The position numbers were made by a program, and so were the translations under genes. Below are positions 1-6,714 of a DNA stretch of 8,088 nt, piece after piece. The stretch's first letter is position 1, and the number at the start of each line of letters is the position of its first letter. The notes below the pieces were generated by a model. That model ran no database searches, was not told the DNA's origin, and saw only the letters and a program-made list of their open reading frames with translations. The stretch is from DASZBX01 sp035943635. Lineage in GTDB: Bacteria > Actinomycetota > Actinomycetes > Streptomycetales > Catenulisporaceae. The stretch covers positions 1 through 8,088 of the forward strand of contig DASZBX010000002.1 of the NCBI GenBank assembly GCA_035943635.1. The letters run 5' to 3'.

Positions 1-138
1 CGCCGCCCACTCGTCCAACAACGCCGCATCCGCCGCGACAAGCTCATCCAGGTCACCTGCCAACTCATCCACGACAAGCCAACGAGCGACAGCACACCCA
101 GGTCACACCAACAAGATCAACTCAAAGTGTCGCTGTAG
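1..138 (+). CDS. 3' end of an unidentified ORF, truncated by window edge
   Basis: Frame 1 is open from the first base to a TAG at 136-138. The first 30 or so codons have strong C/G third positions, which fits genuine coding sequence. The visible peptide is basic and Gln/Arg rich (it includes QQRRIRRDKLIQVTCQLIHD), then becomes low-complexity (SDSTPRSHQQDQLKVSL). I do not recognise the family; a transposase or DNA-binding protein tail would fit the basic character, but that is a guess. The same frame continues after the TAG as coding-like sequence (next entry), so the stop may be an acquired nonsense mutation and not the natural end. Confidence 0.35.
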   Translation, partial: RRPLVQQRRIRRDKLIQVTCQLIHDKPTSDSTPRSHQQDQLKVSL

Positions 139-243
139 TACCGGGCCGCCCTGGCAGGCTGGCCCGAAACCGTCCGCCTCTGTGCCTTGACCACGGTAGC
201 AGCCGTGGTCGCAGCGTTGTCTTATCACCTTGCGGGCAAGTAG
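139..243 (+). pseudogene. Small membrane-protein tail without a start codon
   Basis: Immediately after the TAG at 136-138, frame 1 stays open for 34 codons to a TAG at 241-243. It encodes YRAALAGWPETVRLCALTTV followed by a hydrophobic AAVVAALSYHLAG run, which reads as one transmembrane helix preceded by a short amphipathic segment. Third positions are G/C rich. There is no ATG, GTG or TTG in the segment. The nearest candidate is the GTG at 127, which would make the product VSL-stop-YRAALAG, one amber codon from a roughly 38-residue single-pass protein. No convincing Shine-Dalgarno precedes that GTG. It is either a small membrane-protein gene inactivated by an amber mutation or the end of the upstream ORF. 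Small one-helix proteins of this look are common in actinomycetes, and no function can be assigned. Confidence 0.3.
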
Positions 244-276
244 ACAGTGTCTAGAGTAGCCCTTAAGGCGCTACTC
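241..276. repeat. Odd palindrome plus adjacent hairpin
   Basis: TAGACA-G-TGTCTA (241-253) is a perfect 6-bp palindrome with a one-base centre and starts on the stop codon of the preceding small ORF. It is followed directly by GAGTAGC (254-260) and its exact complement GCTACTC (270-276), with CCTTAAGGC between them. They could act as a weak transcript-end structure or an operator-like site. There is no U-run, so a terminator call is not supported. Confidence 0.4.
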
Positions 277-314
277 CCGGCAGGCGTGTTTGCACCTAAC
301 ACGTTTTTGCCATA

Positions 315-357
315 TGTGCGGGCCCACGACGTCAGGCGGGGCCCGCACACTCTTTTC
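315..357 (+). terminator. Intrinsic (Rho-independent) terminator, plus strand
   Basis: An 11-bp perfect stem, TGTGCGGGCCC (315-325) paired with GGGCCCGCACA (339-349), encloses a 13-nt loop and is followed by CTCTTTTC. A strong GC stem with a T-rich tail on the plus side fits termination of transcripts arriving from the left (ORFs ending at 138 and 243). The minus-strand side has an A-run instead of a T-run, so it should not work in reverse. Confidence 0.65.
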
Positions 358-364
358 CCGGGTT

Positions 365-436
365 AGCCGTAGAAACGGCTGCGCAATCAACGGATACGCC
401 GGCCACAGACGACGACTGCCCGAAGAGCTCGGGCAG
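365..436. repeat. Two short hairpins in non-coding sequence
   Basis: AGCCGT (365-370) pairs with ACGGCT (375-380) across a 4-nt loop. CTGCCCGA (416-423) pairs with TCGGGCAG (429-436) across a 5-nt loop. The 8-mer CTACGGCT recurs at 441-448 and 486-493, and its complement AGCCGTAG lies at 365-372, so alternative long-range pairings are possible. CATATGTG is also repeated (311-318 and 460-467). The stretch from 244 to about 545 has no supportable protein-coding gene and consists mainly of such structure. Confidence 0.4.
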
Positions 437-504
437 GCACCTACGGCTGTCCTGAGCTGCATATGTGTTGGAACCTTCGTCAAAACTACGGCTACGCCCT
501 AAGG

Positions 505-544
505 CGGCGCGCCCTCTCGATTGGGCGATCGAGAGGGCGCGCCG
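505..544. repeat. 17-bp perfect inverted repeat with 6-nt loop
   Basis: Positions 505-521 (CGGCGCGCCCTCTCGAT) are exactly complementary to 528-544, separated by TGGGCG. Each arm contains GGCGCGCC. There is no T-run after either arm. The right arm ends where recognisable methyltransferase coding begins (about 546), so the hairpin marks the truncation edge of that gene. Possible roles are a terminator without a U-tail, a cruciform or recombination site, or the residue of a mobile-element end. The structure itself is certain; its role is not. Confidence 0.85.
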
Positions 545-545
545 G

Positions 546-862
546 GTCGGGCTGGGACCTGGACACCATGTTCTTCGTCGCCGAGTCCATCTCCCAGGAC
601 CCGGCCGAGTTTGCCGCTGCGGTGGCCGGATTCGTCCGGGCGGTGCGGCCCGGCGACCCGTTCGCAGCCGCGTTCATGGGGCGCTCGGTCGGCTACTCAG
701 TGGCCGACCTGCCGTTCCCGGCCCTCGGTCGGCGAGGACGAGGTGCGCCACGCCCTGGACCCGCTGGCCGACCAGGTGGCCATGCACTGGGTGGAGACCC
801 GGCCGGCCCCGCTGCGGCCCGATTACACCGGGGTGCTGGTGGTCACCGGGCTTGCCCGGTGA
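546..862 (+). pseudogene. SAM-dependent methyltransferase-like C-terminal remnant, frameshifted
   Basis: Frame 1 from about 546 reads SGWDLDTMFFVAESISQDPA, then continues EFAAAVAGFVRAVRPGDPFA and GYSVADLPFPA to about 723. From 725 the match continues in frame 2 as SVGEDEVRHALDPLADQVAM, then RPAPLRPDYTGVLVVTGLAR and TGA at 860-862. This resembles the C-terminal third of an actinobacterial class I methyltransferase family, where a late strand reads like MFFVAESIS, a helix carries the FVRALRPGAPF phrase and the chain ends GYTGMLLVTG. I recall this from the family and did not compute it. One extra base near 724 (in GCCCTCGG) explains the frame change. The N-terminal SAM-binding half, including a GxGxG loop, is absent because homology starts at the 505-544 hairpin. 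An ATG lies at 568, but a product from it would lack the cofactor site. Hence a relic. Confidence 0.6.
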
Positions 863-878
863 CCGGGCAAGCTCCGGT
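845..878. repeat. Inverted repeat centred on the methyltransferase stop codon
   Basis: GCTTGCCCGGT (850-860) and ACCGGGCAAGC (862-872) are perfect complements around a single G. Skipping T873, ACCGG (845-849) also pairs with CCGGT (874-878), for about 16 bp in total. As RNA it would fold with a TGA loop, placing the stop codon at the hairpin apex. There is no T-run. It fits a transcript-end structure of the former methyltransferase gene. Confidence 0.6.
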
Positions 879-894
879 GCCGCGGCCGGTCCGC

Positions 895-1363
895 CGCAGG
901 GCATAAGCAGCGCCCTACACCCGCGGCTGAGCAGGCTGCGCGCCGCGCTCAGCCGGCGGCTGACCGCAGCCCTGGTCGGCCTGCTGCGCGCGTTCACCTG
1001 AACCTGCACAACCCCGACTCCCGCTACGGGCGCAACCTGATCAGCCTGATCAACCAGGACCACCTGCCGGTCCGGCAGGTGGCGATGCAGTTCACCGACC
1101 TGATGGAGGCGGTCCGCGGGCGACTGGGCGAGGCCCGGCTGGGCGTGCAGAAGGCCGGCGAGTTGGAGGACCCGGCCGGGTTCGCCTTTGGGCAGCCGCA
1201 GTTGTAGGTGCTGGGGATGACCGACAGTTACGGCGTCGCCATCGAAGACAGCGTGGCCTGCTATCGGCCGGGCGCGTTCACGGACCTGTGTGTGTTCGGC
1301 TATGACGCGCACGGCCGGATTCGGCACCTGCCCTCCCCGGAGGCCGGGGCCTTCCGGGCCTGA
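895..1363 (+). pseudogene. Decayed ORF of unknown function (frame change plus in-frame amber)
   Basis: From about 895 to 1001 frame 3 is coding-like, a leucine/arginine-rich stretch including LSRLRAALSRRLTAALVGLL, and stops at TGA 999-1001. From 998 frame 2 takes over with strongly G/C third positions (LNLHNPDSRYGRNLISLINQ, then LPVRQVAMQFTDLMEAVRGR, ending FGQPQL) and stops at TAG 1205-1207. The same frame then resumes as VLGMTDSYGVAIEDSVACYR to GYDAHGRIRHLPSPEAGAFRA and TGA at 1361-1363. The most economical reading is one gene with a one-base frameshift near 998 and a nonsense codon at 1205 (for example CAG to TAG). The alternative is separate tiny genes, the last starting at ATG 1217 (48 aa). 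No start codon suits the first two parts. I do not recognise the family. Confidence 0.4.
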
Positions 1364-2286
1364 GCGCATCCTGCGGCCTGCGGCTGCCACGAAGCCGGAC
1401 GCCCGCCCGCTCGACCCGCTGCCGGACGGTTCCCCAGGCATCCTCACCAGGGTGCCAGCACTCTGCGGCGCGGTACGCGGAAGCTAGGAGGCACTTGAAG
1501 GTCTGAATGTAAGCGAGCTATGGTCGCCGAGCCTGAAGGCAGGACGGCCGCCGGTGCACCGCGGCCGACCCGAGTCACGGGCACGCGTCACCACCAACAA
1601 TACGAGCATGTGATCATCGAACCGAACGGAGTGAACAACAATGCGCACGCAGACCTCTGAGCCCTGCGGTCCCAGGCGGCAGTCCGGCCACGCGCCTGCC
1701 CTGGCGCCAGGCCCGGTGCGGCCCGGCCCGCGAGATCTCCGGCCGCGACCAGGTGCGTCGTGGGCTAATGGCGCGGGTACGGCCAAGGATCTCCATGCCC
1801 TGCCAGGATGTGACCCCGGCGGCCTCTGCACGGTCGGCCGTTGCCGCGCAGGCGGCCGATCGGCGATTGAGGCAAACATTTGATGTTCTGAAACCGACAG
1901 TGCTGAAATCACAAACCTGAAGGGCGAGAGTCCGTGACATCTGCGCCGGACCACGTCCGACGCCGATCGACCATTCTATCGCGAAGGGGCACCAGAGATG
2001 AACGATGCTCGCCCAAGGGAACCTGCCGGCCCCATTAGGCGGACTGTGAAGCTTCTGGTCCAGCCATCGCGGCCTCCTCCGAACTCGACCCGGGCTCAGC
2101 GTCGGGGCGGTGTCGAATTGTACGTCGGTGACTTCGGCGACGGCTTGGCCGCCGGGCTTGACGTAGCGCATGGCGGTGCGTGTGCCGAGCGACGCAGCTT
2201 GGCTGTTTGTGCGGCATTCCGCAGGTTCCCCGGCTTTCCCGGAGATCAGTGAGTGTGGCTCTGTCCTGTAACCGCGGCCACCCCGA
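1364..2286. other. Gene-poor stretch with short coding-like patches, no supportable intact gene
   Basis: About 920 bp between the decayed ORF and the 3' end of the large minus-strand gene. Coding-like patches: frame 3 from about 1364 to a TAG at 1485-1487 (RILRPAAATKPDARPLDPLP and on); a 46-codon frame 2 ORF from ATG 1520 to TGA 1658-1660, ending EPNGVNNNAHADL; frame 1 directly after it, from about 1660 to TGA 1918-1920 (including GPAREISGRDQVRRGLMARV and LRQTFDVLKPTVLKSQT); an 84-codon ORF at 1998-2252 with AGGGG 10 nt before its ATG; and an antisense patch at about 2082-2187 on the minus strand (TAMRYVKPGGQAVAEVTDVQ). None matches a family I know, and frames change between patches, as expected of decayed genes. 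No clear terminator for the minus-strand operon was found just below 2287. Confidence 0.4.
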
Positions 2287-5200
2287 CTAGCGTGCGCAAG
2301 GGTTCTGGTACGGAACTCCTGGAGCATATTGCGCCCATTGCCCAACGGTGATCGGGCTCGAAACGGTCGAGCACAGCTGGTCGGTGGCCTGCTGTGGACC
2401 CGTGCCGACGAGGTAGACGACAGATGGACCGTCTGATGCCACGCTGATCAGTAGTTTTCCGTCCGTCGCAAAGCCGGCGGCAGCCACGTCCTCGTGCACG
2501 GTCGTGTAGTCGACATTGGTGACGGGGCTGAAGGCGCCCAGGAGCACGGGCGCGGCGCGATTGCGTGTGTCCCACAACTGCACGGTTTGAAGACTCCAGT
2601 CGGCCATGAAGTCGTCATCGGCGCTGAACATGACTCCCGTGATCTCGAATGCTGTGATGATCGAGGCAGCGAGTTTCGGGGAGTGCGCGTCGGTCGTGTC
2701 CCAGATGGACAGTCCGTTGCCGGCCTGGCCGCTGGCAGCCAGAAGGTGCCCGTCGTTGCTGATACCGAGTACGACTCCTGAGTGGCGCGAGACGGTGGCC
2801 GTGGAGCGCACCTGGCCGTTCTCGACGCTGTAGAGGTTCAGCGTGGTGCCGCCGAAGTCCGGGTCAGGCGGTGATGCCGCGGCGAATACCGTGGTGCTGC
2901 TGTTAAGGCCCTCGCCCTGGCTGGCCTGGCTCAGCGGCGAGAAACCGGACTCGACGGGGTGCGCGGGGTCGCTGATGTTCCACCAGTCGATGCCGGTGGG
3001 CGTCGTCATGAAGACGGTGTTGTCGACAAGGTTGCCTCCCATGCCGTTGCCGGCTGCGGGGTCGTTGACCTGTCCGAGCAGGGTCGCGGTTCCGGCGTCG
3101 GTGACGTGCCACAGGTTCAGTACGCCGCCGCCGCCCCGGACGGCGACCGTGCCGTCGGCGGTGGAGCCGACGCCGTCGGCGGGAGGCAGGGCGCGGTTCA
3201 CGGTGCCCAGGGAGGCGGTTTGCCGCGGGTGACTCAGGCTGGCGATGTTCCACAGCTGCACCTGTCCGCTTTGGGCGACGGCGAGCACGACGTTCGGGTC
3301 GAGGAAGGCGGCGAGGGCCGCTGGCGAGCTTAGCGGGAGGGTCGCCGCGAGGGCGGGTCCGGCGGGCGCGTCCAGGTTCCAGATGCCCATGGCGGCGACG
3401 GGCGTGTCCGTTTGTGCGAGCGCCGCGATCATGAGGCGCCCGTCGTCGCTGACCGCCGGCGCCGTTGCCGCGCTGTACGCACTGGCGTTGGCGATCAGTG
3501 CGGGCGAAGGGCGCCAGAGCCGGACGGCGTTGTCCAGTCCGCCGGTCAGCAGGTCCCCGCTGCTGGTGTAGGCCATGGTGGGTGTGGAGAAGCCCGTGCT
3601 CAGGCAGACTGGTTCGGTGGTGTCGGGGTCCTGGACGAGGGCGACCATGTCGAGCAGGCACATGACGGAATTGCCGGTTTCCGTGTCAGTGCCGCTGAAC
3701 GCGAGAGTGCGGGCGTCGGGGCTGAAGGAGAGGGCTTCGAGATCCACGTTGGAAGCGGTGGCGGTGTTGATGAAGGGGACCTGCGTGGGGGCGGTGGCCT
3801 GGCTGATGTTCCACAGGTCCAGGCTGGCGTCGCTGGCGCCGGCCAGGTCGGTGCCTGCGGAGTCGATCGCGATGTCCTGGTAGCCGGAGTTGATCGTCGC
3901 GAGGCTGGTCGGGGTGGCCGGGTCGGCCAGGGACCACAGGCGCGTCTGGCCGCCCTCGATGCTTTCGGCCAGTATGCTGCCGCCGGGAGCGAAGGCCACC
4001 GAGGCGAGTTGGATGCCGATGTTGGTGCTCGGGTTGGGCAGTTCGGCCAGGAAGCGGGGGTTGGTGGGCGCGGTGATGGACCACAGCAGGGTGTAGCCCG
4101 ACTCCGAGGCGGCAGCGAGCACAGTGCCGTCCGGGCTGACAGCCATCGAGCTGATGTGCCAGGGCCCCGGGATGGGGATGGGCAGGTGGGCCTCGACGGC
4201 GGGGTGGGAGGGGTCGGCGAGGTTCCACAGGCACAGGCCCGGCGTGCCGCATTCGGCCGCCAGCAGTGGCGCGCGCGGGACAATGGCGAGCCCGGTGGCG
4301 CCGGCGGTGTGCAGTGTCGACTGGGGGATCGGGGTGGCAGGGGTGCCGAGGTTCCACACGTGTACCGTCCCGCCTTGGTCGACGGCTGCGCCGAGAGGGC
4401 CGTCGGCCTGCGTCGCGGTGCGGGTGAACGCGTCGTTCCCGGTAGTCAGGATGTTGTCGAGCAGCGGAGACTGCAGGGCGCCGTAAAGCGCGTCGAGGGC
4501 ATCGGGGGTGGCTGAAGTGCGGTTGGCGGCGACCGCGAGTTGCGCGGCCAGGCCGGGGTCGCTGGCGCTCAGGGCCTGGGCGTCGGCGGCGAGCGTGCCG
4601 GAGCGCACCACGGCTGCTCTGTGCGCCGCGTCCTGCTGCGCGTGCACCGAGACGATCCCGAGACCGCCGGCGGCCAGGAGCAGTGCGCTGAGCACGCCGA
4701 CCACGGCGCGTCGGCGGCGAGTGCGCGAGCGACGGTAGCCTTCGCCACGCTGGAGGAAGTCACGTTCGGCGCCGGTGAGATCCTCGGCGCGGGCGGGCAG
4801 CCACGCGCGGGCCTCGTCGAGCGCGTCCCGGGTGGGCAGGCGGTCCGGGGTTCTGCCGGTGTTGTGCCAGCGTGCCAGGTCATGGCGCAGCGTCTCGCGC
4901 CAGCGGAGAAACGGCTCCTCGGTGGTGACCAGTTGTGCGAGCTCACGCCAGGCGGTGATCAGTACTTCGTGGGCCAGTTCGATCGATTCGGCCCGGGCGA
5001 GCGCGTCGGCAGGGTCCGTGTCGCGCGCGGTGTTCAAGGTGATCAGTCGGGCGGCGGCCAGGCGTTGGGCCACGCGCCACTGCGCGTCGCCAAGTTCCGC
5101 GCGCGGCACAACGCGCCGGGCGGCGTGCTCGGCGCCGATCGGCAGGCGGACCAGCTGAGCCAGCAAACGTCGGGCGGCGGGCTTGTCCTCGTCCTCGATG

Positions 5201-6714
5201 TCCGTCCAGGCGCGGTCGGCATAGTCGCGTAGCGCGCCGCGGACGCCGCCGAGCGCGTGGTAGGCCTGGAACGTCAACGCAGCACCGTGTTGTGTGCGCC
5301 ACAGCTGGTCGAGGGTGAAGGTCAGCAGCGGCAGGGCGCGCGGGGCGTTGCCGGTGTCGGCCAGGATGTGCTCGACCAGGTCTTTTTCGAAGTGCGCGCC
5401 GGAGGTCTGGGCGACCGGCTTGCTGATCGCCTCGCGCAACTGCTCGGCGCTCATCGGCGGCAGGCTGTCGAAGGCGGGGCTGATCAGGGTACGAAGGCGC
5501 TCGTCGGCTTGGACCGGCTCGACGAAGTCGGCCCGCAGGGTGGCGAGCACTGCCACGCCCGCCGGCGGGCGCTGGCCGGATAGGGCGGCGGCGAACGCGC
5601 GGACGGCGTCGTCGGGAAGGTCGAGCAGCTCTTCGAATTGATCGATCACGATGAGCAGTCGCCTGCGGTGCCAGCGGTTGAGGATGAGGGGCACGACATC
5701 GTGGAGCCCGTCAAGGGCGAGGGTCTTGGCGAGGCCGTCGGTTGCCTGCAGGTTCTCTAGCGCGGACTTTTCCGGATCGAGCAAGGGGAGAAGTTCGGCG
5801 GCTAGGGCGTGCAGCGGGCTGCTACCGCGGGTGGGCCGCATCAGCAGGGGAATGTCGCCGGCTGCGCGTCGGCGCGGGATGACTCCGGCGCGCACGAGTG
5901 AGGACTTGCCGCAGCCGGACGGGCCGACCAGCGTGGTGGTGCGCTGTGCCCCGACCGCGCCGGCCACGCGTTCGCTGTCGGCGTGGCGGCCGTGGAAAAT
6001 GTCCTTGTCGGACTCCTCATACGGCTCGAGCGATCGGAACGGTGAGGGCGGCGGCAGGATCAGCTCGCCCAACCCCGGCCACGCCTCGACTAGACGGTGA
6101 GTGGGGATCAGGTAGCCGGCCGGGGTGTGCCCGGACTCCCCGACGGCCACCATGCCGACCACGCCCGCGAGCGCGTCGTCCCACACGGGGCTGCCGCTGA
6201 AGCCTGGAGCGATACGGTGGCCGCCCCCGGCTCGGTCCACTTCCACCCAGCCTTCGGCCCGCCCCGCCCGCAGCACTCCGTTGTGCCATACCCCACCCGG
6301 GTGCCCGGCGGGCACACCGAACGCTCGCACCGAGTCTCCCCACAGGTCTTTGTACTGATAGACCAGGCGTACCGGCCAGGCGCCCGGCACCGGCGCGTCC
6401 AGGCGCAGCACGGCCACATCCCCGGCGCCCGAGTCCTGGGCCGGGATCCAGTGCTCGATGCTCGCCGTGATGCCCTTGCCACCGTGTCTCGAGCCGAGGA
6501 GCGGCAGGTCGACCCTGACGGTCGCGCCCGGCGCGGGTTGCGCGCCATCCTTGACGTCCAGCGCAGCGGACACGATGTGAGCGCAGGTCAGGGCGATATC
6601 CCTGGCGACGAGAAAGCCCACGCCCACCGGGCAATCACACTCGTCGAAGATCCGCAGCATGGCCGCGTCCAGCGGACCGGCGCTGCTGCCCCGCGTGGCG
6701 AGAGGGTGTGTCAT
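2287..6714 (-). CDS. Trypsin-like protease / nSTAND1 NTPase / transmembrane / WD40-repeat fusion protein
   Basis: A 1475-residue multidomain switch. Residues 15-215 form a trypsin-like serine protease: H46 in LTCAHIV, D99 in GDVAVLRL and S173 in APGFSGSPVW give a complete triad. Residues about 228-660 are an nSTAND1-type NTPase: Walker A GPSGCGKSS (264-272, K270), Walker B LLIVIDQFEEL (353-363, D358), TLRADF (392-397), then winged-helix-like parts with LPLLTFTLDQLW (461-472) and ELAHEVLITAW (579-589). A basic RRSRTRRRR precedes one transmembrane helix (about 670-690). Residues about 750-1440 hold 14-15 WD40-like repeats, many reading LWN(I/L)(S/A)DPxxP. The C-terminus has the paired-cysteine phrase QLC...VPYQNPC (C1448, C1473). 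The basic residues before the helix predict an inside protease-STAND part and an outside propeller part. ATG 6714 overlaps the upstream stop as ATGA, and its own ribosome-binding site is weak, so coupled translation is likely. STAND proteins are oligomerising signal switches, and a defence or cell-death role with proteolytic output is an inference. Substrate and trigger are unknown. Confidence 0.93.
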   Translation of the reverse strand: MTHPLATRGSSAGPLDAAMLRIFDECDCPVGVGFLVARDIALTCAHIVSAALDVKDGAQPAPGATVRVDLPLLGSRHGGKGITASIEHWIPAQDSGAGDVAVLRLDAPVPGAWPVRLVYQYKDLWGDSVRAFGVPAGHPGGVWHNGVLRAGRAEGWVEVDRAGGGHRIAPGFSGSPVWDDALAGVVGMVAVGESGHTPAGYLIPTHRLVEAWPGLGELILPPPSPFRSLEPYEESDKDIFHGRHADSERVAGAVGAQRTTTLVGPSGCGKSSLVRAGVIPRRRAAGDIPLLMRPTRGSSPLHALAAELLPLLDPEKSALENLQATDGLAKTLALDGLHDVVPLILNRWHRRRLLIVIDQFEELLDLPDDAVRAFAAALSGQRPPAGVAVLATLRADFVEPVQADERLRTLISPAFDSLPPMSAEQLREAISKPVAQTSGAHFEKDLVEHILADTGNAPRALPLLTFTLDQLWRTQHGAALTFQAYHALGGVRGALRDYADRAWTDIEDEDKPAARRLLAQLVRLPIGAEHAARRVVPRAELGDAQWRVAQRLAAARLITLNTARDTDPADALARAESIELAHEVLITAWRELAQLVTTEEPFLRWRETLRHDLARWHNTGRTPDRLPTRDALDEARAWLPARAEDLTGAERDFLQRGEGYRRSRTRRRRAVVGVLSALLLAAGGLGIVSVHAQQDAAHRAAVVRSGTLAADAQALSASDPGLAAQLAVAANRTSATPDALDALYGALQSPLLDNILTTGNDAFTRTATQADGPLGAAVDQGGTVHVWNLGTPATPIPQSTLHTAGATGLAIVPRAPLLAAECGTPGLCLWNLADPSHPAVEAHLPIPIPGPWHISSMAVSPDGTVLAAASESGYTLLWSITAPTNPRFLAELPNPSTNIGIQLASVAFAPGGSILAESIEGGQTRLWSLADPATPTSLATINSGYQDIAIDSAGTDLAGASDASLDLWNISQATAPTQVPFINTATASNVDLEALSFSPDARTLAFSGTDTETGNSVMCLLDMVALVQDPDTTEPVCLSTGFSTPTMAYTSSGDLLTGGLDNAVRLWRPSPALIANASAYSAATAPAVSDDGRLMIAALAQTDTPVAAMGIWNLDAPAGPALAATLPLSSPAALAAFLDPNVVLAVAQSGQVQLWNIASLSHPRQTASLGTVNRALPPADGVGSTADGTVAVRGGGGVLNLWHVTDAGTATLLGQVNDPAAGNGMGGNLVDNTVFMTTPTGIDWWNISDPAHPVESGFSPLSQASQGEGLNSSTTVFAAASPPDPDFGGTTLNLYSVENGQVRSTATVSRHSGVVLGISNDGHLLAASGQAGNGLSIWDTTDAHSPKLAASIITAFEITGVMFSADDDFMADWSLQTVQLWDTRNRAAPVLLGAFSPVTNVDYTTVHEDVAAAGFATDGKLLISVASDGPSVVYLVGTGPQQATDQLCSTVSSPITVGQWAQYAPGVPYQNPCAR

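Noticed and set aside
290..502. Plus-strand 70-codon reading frame with a CHMC motif
   Set aside because: It lies across the intrinsic terminator and other hairpins, and has poor third-position bias and no ribosome-binding site.
674..1447. Minus-strand reading frame (257 codons) over the left-flank relics
   Set aside because: The plus strand carries the methyltransferase-like and coding-like segments, so the minus frame is a high-GC shadow.
1614..2345. Minus-strand reading frame (243 codons) downstream of the large gene
   Set aside because: It starts inside the large gene in another frame, has no ribosome-binding site and has an erratic composition. Only the patch at about 2082-2187 looks coding-like, and it is mentioned as such.
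3412..4515. Long plus-strand reading frame (367 codons) opposite the WD40 region
   Set aside because: It is antisense to a gene with clear domain motifs, its peptide is low-complexity Gly/Arg/Val, and it mirrors the G/C third positions of the minus-strand gene.
4540..5232. Plus-strand reading frame (230 codons) opposite the STAND domain
   Set aside because: It is a compositional shadow of the minus-strand NTPase gene, with no recognisable motif.
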